In this document: positions 1 to 8,739 of the stretch, one piece after another
Layout: each line of letters begins with the position of its first letter
Position numbering within the stretch: the first letter of the stretch is position 1
DNA from: Sphaerotilus sp.
Lineage (GTDB): Bacteria > Pseudomonadota > Gammaproteobacteria > Burkholderiales > Burkholderiaceae_C
Assembly: GCF_013299175.1 (NCBI RefSeq)
Contig: NZ_JAAFKF010000020.1
Span: 1 to 44,499 of the forward strand
Length of the DNA stretch: 44,499 nt
Direction: 5' to 3'
Notes under the pieces: model-generated
What the model saw: only the letters and a program-made list of their open reading frames with translations
What the model was told of the DNA's origin: nothing
Databases searched by the model: none
Program-made: the position numbers and the translations under genes

Positions 1-220
1 CGTACTTCCAGTCGCCGACGGCGCCGAACAGGATCGCGTCGGACGCCTTGGCGAGGCTCAAAGTCGATTCCGGCAGCGGGTGGCCGTGGGCCTCATACGC
101 CGCGCCGCCGACCTTGGCCTCTTCCATCTCGAAGGGCAGGTCGAGCACGTTCAGCACGCGGACGGCTTCGGCGACGATCTCGGTGCCGATGCCGTCACCG
201 GGGAGGACTGCGATTTTCAT
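1..220 (-). CDS. leuB: 3-isopropylmalate dehydrogenase, N-terminal part (LeuB)
   Basis: This is the first ~73 codons of LeuB, cut off by the left edge of the window. LeuB oxidises and decarboxylates 3-isopropylmalate to 2-oxoisocaproate with NAD+ in leucine synthesis. The visible protein starts [15 protein letters not shown], the classic nucleotide-binding start of the isocitrate/isopropylmalate dehydrogenase family, and later reads [13 protein letters not shown], also typical of LeuB. An in-frame ATG lies two codons upstream (226), so the start could be 226; [12 protein letters not shown] is the usual family start. The gene follows leuD by about 35-40 bases on the same strand, so it should belong to the leuCDB operon. 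Identity is secure; length and catalytic half are not visible. Confidence 0.95.
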   Translation of the reverse strand, partial: MKIAVLPGDGIGTEIVAEAVRVLNVLDLPFEMEEAKVGGAAYEAHGHPLPESTLSLAKASDAILFGAVGDWKY

Positions 221-260
221 GGTCATGGGAACGTCTTTCGTGAACAGGTTCGGTGCAGGT

Positions 261-911
261 TCAGCCGACCAGCCGGTGGTTCAGCCACGGCTTGGCGGCC
301 AGCCGCTCGGACTCGAAGGCGCGGATCTTGTCGGCGTGGCGCAGCGTCAGGCCGATGTCGTCGAAGCCGTTGGTCAGGCAGAACTTGCGGAACGCCTGGA
401 CCTCGAACGGGATCTCCTCGCCGTCGCCCTTGACCACCACCTGGCGCGGCAGGTCGATCGTCAGCCGGTAGCCGGGGAAGGCGTGGACCTCGTCGAACAG
501 TTTCGCGATCACGCTATCGGGCAGCACGATCGGCAGCAGCCCATTCTTGAAACAGTTGTTGAAGAAGATGTCGGCGAAGCTCGGCGCGAGGATGGCGCGG
601 AAGCCGTACTGGTCCAAAGCCCACGGCGCGTGCTCGCGGCTCGAACCACAGCCGAAGTTCTTGCGCGCCAGCAGCACCGAGGCGCCCTGGTAACGCGCTT
701 GGTTCAGTACGAAGTCCGGGTTCGGCTTGCGCACGACGTGTTCCTGGCCGGGCTGGCCCACGTCGAGGTAGCGCCACTCGTCGAACAGGTTCGGGCCGAA
801 GCCGCTGCGCTGGATCGACTTGAGGAACTGCTTGGGGATGATGGCGTCGGTATCGACGTTGTCGCGGTCCATCGGCGCGACGAGACCTTGGTGAACGGTG
901 AAGGCTTGCAT
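261..911 (-). CDS. leuD: 3-isopropylmalate dehydratase small subunit (LeuD)
   Basis: The 216-aa small (swivel) subunit of isopropylmalate isomerase, which with LeuC converts 2-isopropylmalate to 3-isopropylmalate. The start [20 protein letters not shown] and the block [12 protein letters not shown] are family hallmarks. [13 protein letters not shown] near residue 90 is the substrate-specificity loop of the aconitase swivel domain. Length matches the proteobacterial LeuD family (about 200-217 aa). It lies 39 bases after leuC. Many Burkholderiales carry a small entericidin-type lipoprotein gene between leuC and leuD, but here there is no room for one. Confidence 0.97.
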   Translation of the reverse strand: MQAFTVHQGLVAPMDRDNVDTDAIIPKQFLKSIQRSGFGPNLFDEWRYLDVGQPGQEHVVRKPNPDFVLNQARYQGASVLLARKNFGCGSSREHAPWALDQYGFRAILAPSFADIFFNNCFKNGLLPIVLPDSVIAKLFDEVHAFPGYRLTIDLPRQVVVKGDGEEIPFEVQAFRKFCLTNGFDDIGLTLRHADKIRAFESERLAAKPWLNHRLVG

Positions 912-950
912 GGCGAAATTCCTTGAATCTGGGCGAGCTGATCGGTCAGG

Positions 951-2375
951 TCAGCCGAGGCGGCGGACATCGACGAAGTGGCCTTCCAGCGCGGCAGCCG
1001 CGGCCATCGCCGGGCTGACGAGGTGGGTGCGGCCGCCGGCGCCTTGGCGACCTTCGAAGTTGCGGTTGCTGGTCGAGGCACAGCGTTCGCCCGGCTCCAG
1101 CCGATCCGCGTTCATCGCCAGGCACATCGAGCAACCCGGCTCGCGCCACTCGAACCCCGCGGCCTTGAACACCTTGTCCAGCCCTTCCCGCTCGGCCTGC
1201 GCCTTCACGAGGCCCGAACCGGGCACGACCATCGCGACCTTGATGTTCGCCGCCACCCGCTTGCCCAGCTTGCGCACGACGGCCGCGGCCTCGCGCATGT
1301 CCTCGATGCGGCTGTTGGTGCAGGAACCGATGAAGACCTTGTCCACGTACAGGTCGGCCAGCGCCTTGTTCGGTGCGAGGCCCATGTACTTCAGCGCCCG
1401 CTCGATCGCGTCGCGCTTGACCGGGTCGCGTTCCTTGTCGGGATCGGGCACGCGCTGGTCGATCGCCAGCACCATCTCGGGCGAGGTGCCCCAGGTGACT
1501 TGCGGGAGGATCTGCGCAGCGTCCAGTTCGACCACGGCGTCGAACACCGCGTCCGCGTCCGATTGCAGCGTGGACCAGTACGCCACCGCCTGCGCCCACT
1601 CGACACCGCTCGGCGCGAACGGCCGGCCCTTGACGTACTCGATCGTCTTCTCGTCCACGGCGACCAGCCCGGCGCGTGCGCCCGCCTCGATCGCCATGTT
1701 GCACACCGTCATGCGGCCTTCCATGCTCAGCGCCCGGATCGCCGCGCCGCCGAACTCGATGGTGTAGCCCGTGCCACCCGCCGTGCCGATCTTGCCGATG
1801 ATGGCCAGCACCAGATCCTTGGCACCGCAGCCGAAGGGCAGCACGCCGTCCACCTTGACCAGCAGGTTCTTCGCCTTCTTGGCCAGCAGCGTCTGCGTGG
1901 CCAGCACATGCTCGACCTCGCTGGTGCCGATGCCGTGCGCGAGTGCGCCGAACGCGCCGTGCGTCGAGGTGTGGCTGTCGCCGCAGACGACGGTCATGCC
2001 GGGCAGCGTCGCGCCCTGCTCCGGGCCGATGACGTGGACGATGCCCTGGCGACCGTCCATGAACGGGAAGTAGGCCGCTGCGCCGAACGCCTTGATGTTG
2101 GTGTCGAGCGTGGTGATCTGCTGGCGGGAGATCGGATCCTTGATCCCTTCGTAGCCGAGTTCCCAGCCGGTGGTGGGCGTGTTGTGGTCGGCGGTGGCGA
2201 CGATGGAACTCGTGCGCCAGACCGGGCGGTTGGCCAGGCGCAGGCCCTCGAACGCCTGCGGGCTGGTGACTTCATGCACCAGGTGGCGGTCGATGTAGAG
2301 CACCGAGGTGCCGTCTTCTTCGGTGTGGACGACGTGTTCGTCCCAGAGCTTGTCGTAGAGGGTGCGTCCGGTCAT
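951..2375 (-). CDS. leuC: 3-isopropylmalate dehydratase large subunit (LeuC)
   Basis: The 474-aa catalytic subunit of isopropylmalate isomerase, an aconitase-family enzyme with a [4Fe-4S] cluster. It reads [17 protein letters not shown] at the N-terminus. [14 protein letters not shown] carries one cluster cysteine, and [17 protein letters not shown] plus [12 protein letters not shown] carry the others. The open frame extends 19 codons upstream, but that extension overlaps the LysR gene and lacks family similarity. The chosen ATG at 2375 overlaps the LysR stop as ATGA. There is no good Shine-Dalgarno before it (the leader reads GAACCTCCC), so translation probably depends on coupling to the upstream gene. 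Confidence 0.97.
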   Translation of the reverse strand: MTGRTLYDKLWDEHVVHTEEDGTSVLYIDRHLVHEVTSPQAFEGLRLANRPVWRTSSIVATADHNTPTTGWELGYEGIKDPISRQQITTLDTNIKAFGAAAYFPFMDGRQGIVHVIGPEQGATLPGMTVVCGDSHTSTHGAFGALAHGIGTSEVEHVLATQTLLAKKAKNLLVKVDGVLPFGCGAKDLVLAIIGKIGTAGGTGYTIEFGGAAIRALSMEGRMTVCNMAIEAGARAGLVAVDEKTIEYVKGRPFAPSGVEWAQAVAYWSTLQSDADAVFDAVVELDAAQILPQVTWGTSPEMVLAIDQRVPDPDKERDPVKRDAIERALKYMGLAPNKALADLYVDKVFIGSCTNSRIEDMREAAAVVRKLGKRVAANIKVAMVVPGSGLVKAQAEREGLDKVFKAAGFEWREPGCSMCLAMNADRLEPGERCASTSNRNFEGRQGAGGRTHLVSPAMAAAAALEGHFVDVRRLG

Positions 2376-3304
2376 GGGAGGTTCTCGTGCGGTGGAATGG
2401 TGGGCGGGATGGTGGGCGGGACGGGCGGGCAAAGGAATTCGACGAAACGGCGCACCACGGCAGGCTGAACCTCCTGCTCACGCACGCCGACGAGGTACTC
2501 GCGCTGCGCCCAGGGTTCGTCCAGCGTGATCAGTTTCAACCGGAACAGCCGCGCCAGCCGCTCGGCGACGGCGGATGGCATCAGCGCGATCCCCAGACCC
2601 GCCTCGACGAGTTGCGCGATGGCATCGAAGCCGCGCACCTGCATGCGCGTGCGCAGCGGGCGGCCCTGCTCGGTGGCCTGGGCGAGGATCATCTGCTGCA
2701 GTGCGGCACCAGTGTGCTGGCCGACGAAATCGAAGTCGAGCAGCTCGGCGAAGCGCACCGACACCCGCGGCGCCAGCCCATGTGCGGCCGGCGTGATCAG
2801 CACCAACCGGCCTTCGCGGTAATGCCAGGTCTGCAGCCGCGACTCCAGCAGCGGCGGCACAAAGATGCCCACGTCGGCCGTGCCCTCGGCCACCGAACGT
2901 TGCAGCTCCGTGCTGGTCTGGTCTTCGAGCGTGATGCGGATGTCGGGGTGCGCGCGCGCGAAGGCGGCCAGATCGGGCGGCAGGCATTCGGCGATCGCCG
3001 ACGCGTTGGCGACCACGCGCAGGTGGCCGCGGATGCCATGGGCATATTCGGCCACCTCGTCTTCCATGGCGTGCAGCGCGGCGTGCAGGCGGCGGACGTG
3101 GCGCACCAGCGCGTGGCCAGCGGCCGTCAGCTCCACACCGCGGGCACGGCGCGCAAAGAGCTGCACACCGAGCCGGGTTTCCAGGTCACTCAGTCGCTTG
3201 CTTGCCGCGGCCAGCGCCAGGTGCTCGCGCTCGGCACCGCGCGTGATGCTGCGTGTCTCGGCGATGGCGAGGACGAGGTTGAGCGTGACGAGGTCGAAGC
3301 GCAT
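2372..3304 (-). CDS. LysR-family transcriptional regulator, coupled to leuC
   Basis: A 310-aa LysR-type regulator. An N-terminal winged helix-turn-helix (about residues 1-60, [20 protein letters not shown] as recognition segment, [20 protein letters not shown] as wing) is followed by a periplasmic-binding-like effector domain. The start at 3304 ([10 protein letters not shown]) is the conserved LysR position; an in-frame ATG 15 codons upstream is less likely. The stop overlaps the leuC start by four bases (ATGA), so this regulator is co-transcribed with leuCDB rather than divergent as is usual for LysR genes. Its effector and targets cannot be told from sequence; control of the leu operon is possible. 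The C-terminus ends in a proline-rich tail ([10 protein letters not shown]) encoded by a tandem DNA repeat. Confidence 0.9.
   Translation of the reverse strand: MRFDLVTLNLVLAIAETRSITRGAEREHLALAAASKRLSDLETRLGVQLFARRARGVELTAAGHALVRHVRRLHAALHAMEDEVAEYAHGIRGHLRVVANASAIAECLPPDLAAFARAHPDIRITLEDQTSTELQRSVAEGTADVGIFVPPLLESRLQTWHYREGRLVLITPAAHGLAPRVSVRFAELLDFDFVGQHTGAALQQMILAQATEQGRPLRTRMQVRGFDAIAQLVEAGLGIALMPSAVAERLARLFRLKLITLDEPWAQREYLVGVREQEVQPAVVRRFVEFLCPPVPPTIPPTIPPHENLP
2397..2420. repeat. 12-bp tandem repeat, two copies
   Basis: ATGGTGGGCGGG occurs twice head to tail at 2397-2408 and 2409-2420, followed by a decayed partial copy. On the minus strand it encodes the PPTI repeats at the very C-terminus of the LysR regulator, just before leuC. 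It is a candidate for strand slippage and length variation in whole PPTI units; the reading frame would be kept because the unit is 12 bases. Confidence 0.8.
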
Positions 3305-3359
3305 GGGAGCGCCATCTTGCCCCAAGCCGGCGCGGCCGGTGGTCGGCAATCAACGAGGA

Positions 3360-3382
3360 AGCCTTCGCTGGACACGAAGGCT
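3360..3382 (-). terminator. Possible terminator of the acyltransferase gene
   Basis: A perfect 8-bp stem (AGCCTTCG at 3360-3367 with CGAAGGCT at 3375-3382) and a 7-base loop begin right at the acyltransferase stop codon. The following minus-strand bases, TTCCTCGTTG, are only weakly T-rich, so this may be a poor intrinsic terminator or only an mRNA 3' hairpin. Confidence 0.4.
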
Positions 3383-4443
3383 CATGCCGGCGCCACCACC
3401 ACGGGATGGATCCACCGCCGCAGCCGCGGACCCAGCGGGCGCTCGACTCCGCGGTGGATCAGCACCGACACCCCCAGCACCACCACCACCACGCCCGCCA
3501 GCCGCAGCCCCAGCCCCAGTCCGGACGGCTTCCACGCCTCCAGCAACAGGTAGCCGATGTTCTGATGCACCAGGTACACCGGGTAGGTCAGCGCGCCGAT
3601 CCACCGCGTCACCCACGAACCACGCAGCCGCCAGCGCCCCGCCGCGATCCACGCAAACACCGCAAAGCACAGCGTCAGCACCGCGGCCACCACCCAGCCA
3701 CTGCGCACCGAGCCATCGGCGGCGCCTTTGGCAAGTTCGTCCGGCGCCGTCGCGCGGGCCAGTGTCACCAGGAAGCAGCACCACAGCAGCAGGTACCGCT
3801 GGCGCGTCCATCCGGCATGGCGGATACGGTGGAACAGGATCCCGGCCGAGAACAGCGGGGCCCACTGCAGCGCCAGCCACACCTCCGGCAGGTAGACGCG
3901 CCGGACAAAATCCGCGATCGACAGCAGCAGCCAGACCACCAGCAATGCCTCGATGCGCGCCAACGCCCCCACCCACAGCACGGCGCCCATCAACAGATAA
4001 AACTGGAACTCGACCGCCAGCGACCAGTAGGCACCATCGACCAGCGCCACCCCGAGCGCGTCCGGCAGCCAGTGCATCACCATCGTCAGATTGAGCAGAT
4101 CGTCACGCAGCCCCACCGCAAACGTCGAAGACGCCAGCGCCCAGACGACACCCGCCGTCAGGCACACGCTGACCCAGTAGGCCGGGTACAGCCGCGCCAC
4201 CCGCGAGGCGGCAAAGGCACGCACCGTGGCGCCCTGGGCCGAGTGGAAGATCACGTACCCGCTGATGAGAAAGAACAGGGACACGCCCAGGTAGCCGTAA
4301 CGGGCGATCTCGGCCAGCATGGGGGGTGCCGAATCGGTGATCCAGTCGTCCTGCTGGCCCCGGTAAAGGTAGTGGAAGGCGACCACAGTCGTGCAGGCAA
4401 TCCCACGCAGAACATCGATTTCGTGCTGGCGATCTTGGCTCAT
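3382..4443 (-). CDS. Membrane acyltransferase, acyltransferase-3 (OafA/YrhL-like) family
   Basis: A 353-aa integral membrane protein of the acyltransferase-3 family, which moves acetyl or other acyl groups onto surface glycans or lipids. The N-terminus has the family signature EIDVLRGIACTTVVAFHY, whose arginine and histidine match the conserved catalytic-region residues. It continues with GYLGVSLFFLISGYVIF and SRVARLYPAYWVSV, and WSLAVEFQFYLL matches the conserved W-S-L-x-x-E-x-x-F-Y motif. About ten hydrophobic segments are visible. No SGNH domain is attached. It stands alone between a regulator and a tRNA, with no glycan genes nearby, so the substrate is unknown. Confidence 0.88.
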   Translation of the reverse strand: MSQDRQHEIDVLRGIACTTVVAFHYLYRGQQDDWITDSAPPMLAEIARYGYLGVSLFFLISGYVIFHSAQGATVRAFAASRVARLYPAYWVSVCLTAGVVWALASSTFAVGLRDDLLNLTMVMHWLPDALGVALVDGAYWSLAVEFQFYLLMGAVLWVGALARIEALLVVWLLLSIADFVRRVYLPEVWLALQWAPLFSAGILFHRIRHAGWTRQRYLLLWCCFLVTLARATAPDELAKGAADGSVRSGWVVAAVLTLCFAVFAWIAAGRWRLRGSWVTRWIGALTYPVYLVHQNIGYLLLEAWKPSGLGLGLRLAGVVVVVLGVSVLIHRGVERPLGPRLRRWIHPVVVAPA

Positions 4444-4538
4444 GCACCGAGCCTAGCAACGCACCCGCGCCGCGCCATTGCCCATCGGTGAACTTAAGGC
4501 AACTGCAACTCTGCCAAAAGGTGCGCACAAGGCAAGCG

Positions 4539-4576
4539 AAAAACAAAAACCCCTGACATCGGACGATGTCAGGGGT
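4539..4576 (-). terminator. Rho-independent terminator after tRNA-Ser
   Basis: A perfect 11-bp inverted repeat (CCCCTGACATC at 4550-4560 with GATGTCAGGGG at 4565-4575) closes a 4-base loop. On the minus strand it is followed by TTTTTGTTTTT. It lies about 22 bases past the CCA end of the tRNA and reads in the tRNA direction. Confidence 0.93.
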
Positions 4577-4597
4577 GATTTGCAGACAAACATGTCT

Positions 4598-4688
4598 TGG
4601 CGGAGACGGAGGGATTCGAACCCTCGATGCACTTTTGGTACATACTCCCTTAGCAGGGGAGCACCTTCGGCCACTCGGTCACGTCTCC
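4598..4688 (-). tRNA. tRNA-Ser, anticodon GCU
   Basis: A 91-nt class II tRNA. The acceptor stem GGAGACG (4682-4688) pairs with CGTCTCC (4602-4608). The anticodon loop CTGCTAA is closed by CTCCC/GGGAG, giving anticodon GCU that reads AGC and AGU. A long variable arm follows, as expected for serine tRNAs, then the T-arm GAGGGTTCGAATCCCTC. The 3' CCA is encoded in the DNA. It has its own promoter and terminator. Confidence 0.97.
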
Positions 4689-4702
4689 GGCGAAGAGGAT
4701 CG

Positions 4703-4731
4703 ACTATAGCCTAGTTCTTCCTCATTTGCAA
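4703..4731 (-). promoter_or_regulatory. Sigma-70 promoter of tRNA-Ser
   Basis: On the minus strand TTGCAA (4726-4731) and TATAGT (4703-4708) are separated by exactly 17 bases and lie about 15 bases before the tRNA 5' end. Transcription would start near 4696. The -10 matches consensus at 5 of 6 positions, the -35 at 4 of 6. Confidence 0.7.
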
Positions 4732-4747
4732 ACAACGACGCCAGAAC

Positions 4748-6007
4748 TCAAGCGTCCAGGCCAAAAGCCTTGTGCAGCGCACGCACCGCCAGTTCCATGT
4801 ACTTCTCATCGATCACGACCGAGGTCTTGATCTCGCTGGTGGTGATCATCTGGATGTTGATGCTCTCGTCGCTCAGTGCCCGGAACATCGTCGAGGCCAC
4901 GCCCGCGTGCGAGCGCATGCCGATGCCGACGATCGAGACCTTGCAGATCTTGGTGTCCCCCACCACGGCAGCCGCACCGAGCGCCGGCACCACTTCGGAC
5001 TTCAGCAGGTCGAACGCCCGCTGGTAGTCGCTGCGGTGGACGGTGAACGAAAAATCAGTCTTGCCGTCGTGCGAGACGTTCTGGATGATGACGTCCACGT
5101 CGATGTTGGCCTCGGCGACCTTGCCCAGGATGCCATAGGCGATGCCGGGCTTGTCCGGCACGCCCAACACGGTCAGCTTGGCTTCGTCGCGGTTGAACGC
5201 GATGCCCGACACAACGGCTTGTTCCATCTTCTCGTCTTCCTCGAAAGTGATCAGGGTGCCCGACTGGGCTTCTTCCTCGATGGCGATGTCCCACGGGGTG
5301 AAGCTCGACAGCACGCGCAGCGGCACGCGGTACTTGCCCGCAAACTCGACCGAGCGGATCTGCAGGATCTTGGAGCCGAGCGAGGCCATCTCCAGCATCT
5401 CCTCGAAGGAGACGGTGGCCAGCCGCTTGGCTTCCGGCACGACCCGCGGGTCGGTGGTGTAGACGCCGTCCACGTCGGTGTAGATCAGGCACTCGGCCGC
5501 TTTCATCGCCGCCGCCACCGCCACCGCCGAGGTGTCCGAACCCCCACGGCCGAGCGTGGTGATGTTCATGTCCTCGTCCACGCCCTGGAAGCCGGTGATC
5601 ACGACCACGCGGCCGGCGTCCAGGTCGGCGCGCACGCGGGCGTCGTCGATGCTCTGGATGCGCGCCTTGGTGTAGGCCGAGTCGGTGCGGATCGGGACTT
5701 GCCAGCCGGAGTAGCTGACGGCGTCCATGCCCTCGGCCTGGAGCGCGAGCGACAACAGACCGACCGACACCTGCTCGCCGGTGCAGGCGATCATGTCGAG
5801 TTCGCGGGTGACGGACGCGGTCTGGACGGCCGGAGAGACTTCGCGGGCCAGGCCGAGCAGGCGGTTGGTCTCGCCGCTCATCGCGGAGGGCACGACCACC
5901 ATCTGGTGACCGGCGCGGGCCCACTTGGCCACGCGCTTGGCGACGTTGCGGATGCGCTCGGGCGAGCCCATCGACGTGCCGCCGTACTTGTGAACGATCA
6001 AAGCCAT
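4748..6007 (-). CDS. lysC: Aspartate kinase (aspartokinase)
   Basis: A 419-aa aspartokinase that phosphorylates aspartate in the first step of lysine, threonine, methionine and diaminopimelate synthesis. The kinase domain begins MALIVHKYGGTSMGSPERI (the KxGGTS substrate/ATP motif) and includes TLGRGGSDTSAVA and YTDVDGVYTTDPR. Two ACT domains follow from about residue 265 (LTVLGVPDKPGIAYGIL and CKVSIVGIGMRSHAGVASTM), which usually mediate feedback inhibition by lysine and/or threonine. The length fits the monofunctional alpha-type family. The start at 6007 is the family start. It follows tilS by 42 bases. Whether it has its own promoter is not clear. Confidence 0.96.
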   Translation of the reverse strand: MALIVHKYGGTSMGSPERIRNVAKRVAKWARAGHQMVVVPSAMSGETNRLLGLAREVSPAVQTASVTRELDMIACTGEQVSVGLLSLALQAEGMDAVSYSGWQVPIRTDSAYTKARIQSIDDARVRADLDAGRVVVITGFQGVDEDMNITTLGRGGSDTSAVAVAAAMKAAECLIYTDVDGVYTTDPRVVPEAKRLATVSFEEMLEMASLGSKILQIRSVEFAGKYRVPLRVLSSFTPWDIAIEEEAQSGTLITFEEDEKMEQAVVSGIAFNRDEAKLTVLGVPDKPGIAYGILGKVAEANIDVDVIIQNVSHDGKTDFSFTVHRSDYQRAFDLLKSEVVPALGAAAVVGDTKICKVSIVGIGMRSHAGVASTMFRALSDESINIQMITTSEIKTSVVIDEKYMELAVRALHKAFGLDA

Positions 6008-6049
6008 GGGGTTGTGGCTCGCTGGGGAGGAGCTGGAGAGTCGAAAAGC

Positions 6050-7000
6050 TCACGATTTTAGCGGGTTCCAGCGCAACACGCCCCACTGCAGGTGAAGCTC
6101 ACCCGCCCCCAGCACCGGCCAGCGGGCCTCGACACACACGGGCAGCTCCCGCGACAGCCGGTCCAGCCAGCTCGCCCGCAGCGCCACGCCCGTCGTGCGC
6201 CGCCACCACAGGTGCAGCAGGTTGCGCAACCGGGCGCCCCCCAAGGCCACGGCCGCCACCGCATCCAGCCCCTCATCACCCACCGCCACCCGCGCCAGGT
6301 CCATCTCGGCCAGCGCCTGCAGGCATTCCGCCGCGTCCTGGGCATGCTGTGCCGCGCGCCCGAGCACCTGCGGCGCCTGCGGAAACGCGGCGGTCAGCGC
6401 AGGCCAGACCTCCAGCCGCAGCCGGTTGCGGGCGTAGCGCGGGTCGGCGTTGCTGTCGTCCTCGATGTGCTGCAGGCCGTGGTGCGCGACGTAGGCGTCA
6501 ATGGCGGCACGGGCATGCGCCAGCCAGGGCCGCCGCCACGTCACCCCCTCGCGCACGACCGAAGCCGGCATCGACGCCAGCCCGGCCGCCCCCGCCCCCC
6601 GCAGGGCCTGCAGCAGAAAGGTCTCGGCCTGGTCTTCGCGGTGGTGGGCCAGCAGCACCGTGTCACAGCCGGCCGCATGCGCCATGTCCGCCAGCGCGGC
6701 GTAGCGCCCTTGTCGAGCGAGTGCTTCCACGCTGTCGCCCAGAGCGGGTTTCAGGTGCAGATGGCGTGCGTGGAAATGGAGATCGGCGCCCTCGGCACGC
6801 CAGCGGTCGCATTGCGCGGCACAGTGGGCGAGCCAATCGTCGGCGTGGCGGCTCAGTCCGTGGTGGACGTGGAGCGCATGCACAGGCGCCGGCTGTCCCG
6901 TCGCTTCGGCCACCTGCCGGGCCGCACGCCACGTCGCGTGCAGCAGGGCCACCGAGTCACGCCCGCCACTGCAGGCCACGGCCAGCGGGCGGGGCGTCAC
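6050..7000 (-). CDS. tilS: tRNA(Ile)-lysidine synthetase, short form
   Basis: An N-type ATP pyrophosphatase that adds lysine to cytidine 34 of tRNA-Ile(CAU), so that it reads AUA. The ATP-binding P-loop ACSGGRDSVALLHATW lies near the N-terminus, and CDTVLLAHHREDQAETFL and YARNRLRLEVWP are conserved TilS blocks. No ATG precedes the P-loop downstream of the accA stop, so the start must be GTG at 7000 or TTG at 7006; a longer open frame reaches 7177 inside accA and is not believable. The protein is about 316 aa, clearly shorter than the ~430-aa E. coli enzyme. It lacks an obvious last C-terminal domain, as in other betaproteobacterial TilS proteins. Confidence 0.9.
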   Translation of the reverse strand: MTPRPLAVACSGGRDSVALLHATWRAARQVAEATGQPAPVHALHVHHGLSRHADDWLAHCAAQCDRWRAEGADLHFHARHLHLKPALGDSVEALARQGRYAALADMAHAAGCDTVLLAHHREDQAETFLLQALRGAGAAGLASMPASVVREGVTWRRPWLAHARAAIDAYVAHHGLQHIEDDSNADPRYARNRLRLEVWPALTAAFPQAPQVLGRAAQHAQDAAECLQALAEMDLARVAVGDEGLDAVAAVALGGARLRNLLHLWWRRTTGVALRASWLDRLSRELPVCVEARWPVLGAGELHLQWGVLRWNPLKS

Positions 7001-7019
7001 GGGCAAACCAGGCCAGGAC

Positions 7020-7988
7020 TCAAGCCTTGGTGTCGGTGTAGCGGCCGTAGCTGCGCAGGCGGTTGTAGCGGTGGTCCAGCAGCTCCTTGGTCGGCAGATC
7101 GACCACCTGCCGCAGCGCGTCGTTGAGCGCCCGCTTGAGGAAGGCTGCCATCTGCTTGTGGTCGCGGTGCGCCCCACCGACCGGCTCGCTGACGATCTTG
7201 TCGATCAGGCCGAGTGCCTTCAGCCGGTGCGCCGTGATGCCCAGCGCGTCGGCGGCGTCGCTGGCGCGTTCGGCCGTCTTCCACAGGATCGACGCGCAGC
7301 CTTCCGGCGAGATGACCGAGTAGACCGAAAACTGCAGCATCAGCACCTGGTCGGCCACGCTGATGGCGAGCGCGCCACCGGAGCCGCCTTCGCCGATGAT
7401 GGTCGTGATGATCGGCACTTCGAGCTGCGCCATCTCGAAAATGTTGCGGCCGATCGCTTCGGACTGGCCGCGCTCTTCGGCGCCAATGCCAGGGTAGGCG
7501 CCGGGTGTGTCCACGAAGGTGAACACCGGCAGGCCGAACTTCTCGGCGACCTTCATCAGGCGCAGCGCCTTGCGATACCCCTCGGGGCGCGCCATGCCGA
7601 AGTTGCGGGCGGCGCGCTCCTTGGTGTCGCGGCCCTTCTGGTGGCCGAGCACCATGCAGGCGCGGCCGTTGAAACGGGCCAAGCCGCCGACGATCGACTG
7701 GTCATCCGCGAACGAGCGGTCGCCGTGCAGTTCCTGGAATTCGGTGAAGATCTCATGCACATAGTCCAGCGTGTAGGGACGCTGGGCGTGGCGGGCGATC
7801 TGCGTGACCTGCCACGGCGACAAGCTGGAGTAGATGTCCTTGGCGAGCTGCTGGCTCTTCTTGGACAGGCGATCAATCTCTTCGGAGATGTCCACCGCCG
7901 ACTCGTTTTGCACGTAGCGCAGTTCCTCGATCTTGGTTTCGAGTTCGGCGATCGGCTGCTCGAATTCGAGGAAATGTTTTTTGCTCAT
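7020..7988 (-). CDS. accA: Acetyl-CoA carboxylase carboxyltransferase subunit alpha
   Basis: The 322-aa alpha subunit of the carboxyltransferase that, with AccD, moves CO2 from biotin to acetyl-CoA to form malonyl-CoA. Family blocks visible: [18 protein letters not shown] at the N-terminus, [40 protein letters not shown] and [13 protein letters not shown]. Two ATGs are possible (7994 and 7988). The second is nine bases from GAGGA, the better ribosome-binding spacing, and gives the family start [11 protein letters not shown]. tilS follows within 20 bases and probably shares its message. Confidence 0.96.
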   Translation of the reverse strand: MSKKHFLEFEQPIAELETKIEELRYVQNESAVDISEEIDRLSKKSQQLAKDIYSSLSPWQVTQIARHAQRPYTLDYVHEIFTEFQELHGDRSFADDQSIVGGLARFNGRACMVLGHQKGRDTKERAARNFGMARPEGYRKALRLMKVAEKFGLPVFTFVDTPGAYPGIGAEERGQSEAIGRNIFEMAQLEVPIITTIIGEGGSGGALAISVADQVLMLQFSVYSVISPEGCASILWKTAERASDAADALGITAHRLKALGLIDKIVSEPVGGAHRDHKQMAAFLKRALNDALRQVVDLPTKELLDHRYNRLRSYGRYTDTKA

Positions 7989-8030
7989 ATGCATTGATCC
8001 TCATTGATCCGTCTGGGTCAGTACTTAAGT

Positions 8031-8717
8031 TTAGTACGTGACGGGCACTGGGTCGAGACTTCGCCAGAGGTACCAGGTGGCCACCGAGCGGTACGGCGCC
8101 CACGCGTCGGCGACTTCGCGTGCTTCGGCACGCGAGACCGGCTCGCCACTGAAGTAGTTCAGGCTGATGCCCTTGATCAGGCCGACATCGTCGAGCGGCA
8201 GCACGTTCGGGCGCATCAGGTAGAAGATCAGGAACATCTCGGCCGTCCAGCGGCCGATGCCACGGATGGTCACCAGCTCGTCGATGATGGACTCGTCCGG
8301 CATGGCGTCCCAGCAGGTCTGCTGCAGGCCGCCCTCGGTGAAATGGCGTGCCAGATCGGACAGGTACTCGGCCTTGCGCGCCGACAGTCCCGCACTGCGC
8401 AGCACCGGCACCGGCAGCGCCAGCACCGCCTGCGGCGCCACAAGGTAGCGCGTGCCGACCCCGAGGCCGACGAAGCGGGTCCACACCGACTGCGCGGCCT
8501 TGACCGAGATCTGCTGGCCGACGATGGAGCGGGCCAGCGTGGTGAAGGCGTCGCCACGGCTCTGCAGACGCACCGCGCCGAAGCACTCGGTGAGCTTGTT
8601 CATCACGCGGTCACGGCGGGCCAGGTGGGCACAGGCGTCGTCCCAGTAGGCTGGCGTGACCAGGGGGGGATCGCCGGCGTCGGGGGTCGAAGGCAAGGCA
8701 TCGTGCGGATTGCGCAT
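8031..8717 (-). CDS. DNA-3-methyladenine glycosylase, HhH-GPD family (AlkA type)
   Basis: A 228-aa base-excision repair glycosylase. The core has SIVGQQISVKAAQSVWTRF and a helix-hairpin-helix with Gly/Pro-Asp loop: LVTIRGIGRWTAEMFLIFYL followed by RPNVLPLDDVGL. The aspartate pair after LPL is the position of the catalytic aspartate in AlkA, and no iron-sulfur cysteines follow, which separates it from Nth/MutY. It lacks the long N-terminal domain of E. coli AlkA, so it resembles the compact form. It lies 22 bases after cysS and about 40 bases before accA on the same strand. Alkylated purines are the likely substrates. Confidence 0.88.
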   Translation of the reverse strand: MRNPHDALPSTPDAGDPPLVTPAYWDDACAHLARRDRVMNKLTECFGAVRLQSRGDAFTTLARSIVGQQISVKAAQSVWTRFVGLGVGTRYLVAPQAVLALPVPVLRSAGLSARKAEYLSDLARHFTEGGLQQTCWDAMPDESIIDELVTIRGIGRWTAEMFLIFYLMRPNVLPLDDVGLIKGISLNYFSGEPVSRAEAREVADAWAPYRSVATWYLWRSLDPVPVTY

Positions 8718-8739
8718 GGGGGCAGCTCGGCTTCGGGAC

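Noticed and set aside
912-950. Entericidin-type lipoprotein gene between leuC and leuD
   Set aside because: The gap is only 39 bases, so no such gene fits here.
978-2468. 496-codon plus-strand frame opposite leuC and others like it across the window
   Set aside because: Same reason: shadow of leuC with no recognisable domain and no ribosome site.
7001-7177. TilS starting at ATG 7177
   Set aside because: This would overlap 158 bases of accA with a low-complexity Arg/Thr/Ser-rich translation. The P-loop lies near the N-terminus in the family, so GTG 7000 or TTG 7006 fits.
7992-8010. Direct repeat CATTGATCC twice before accA
   Set aside because: Only two 9-base copies. One carries an alternative accA start region, and no inverted symmetry suggests an operator.
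8021-8037. GTACT/AGTAC inverted repeat at the end of the glycosylase gene as a terminator
   Set aside because: Five-base AT-rich stem with a 7-base loop and no T-run; too weak.
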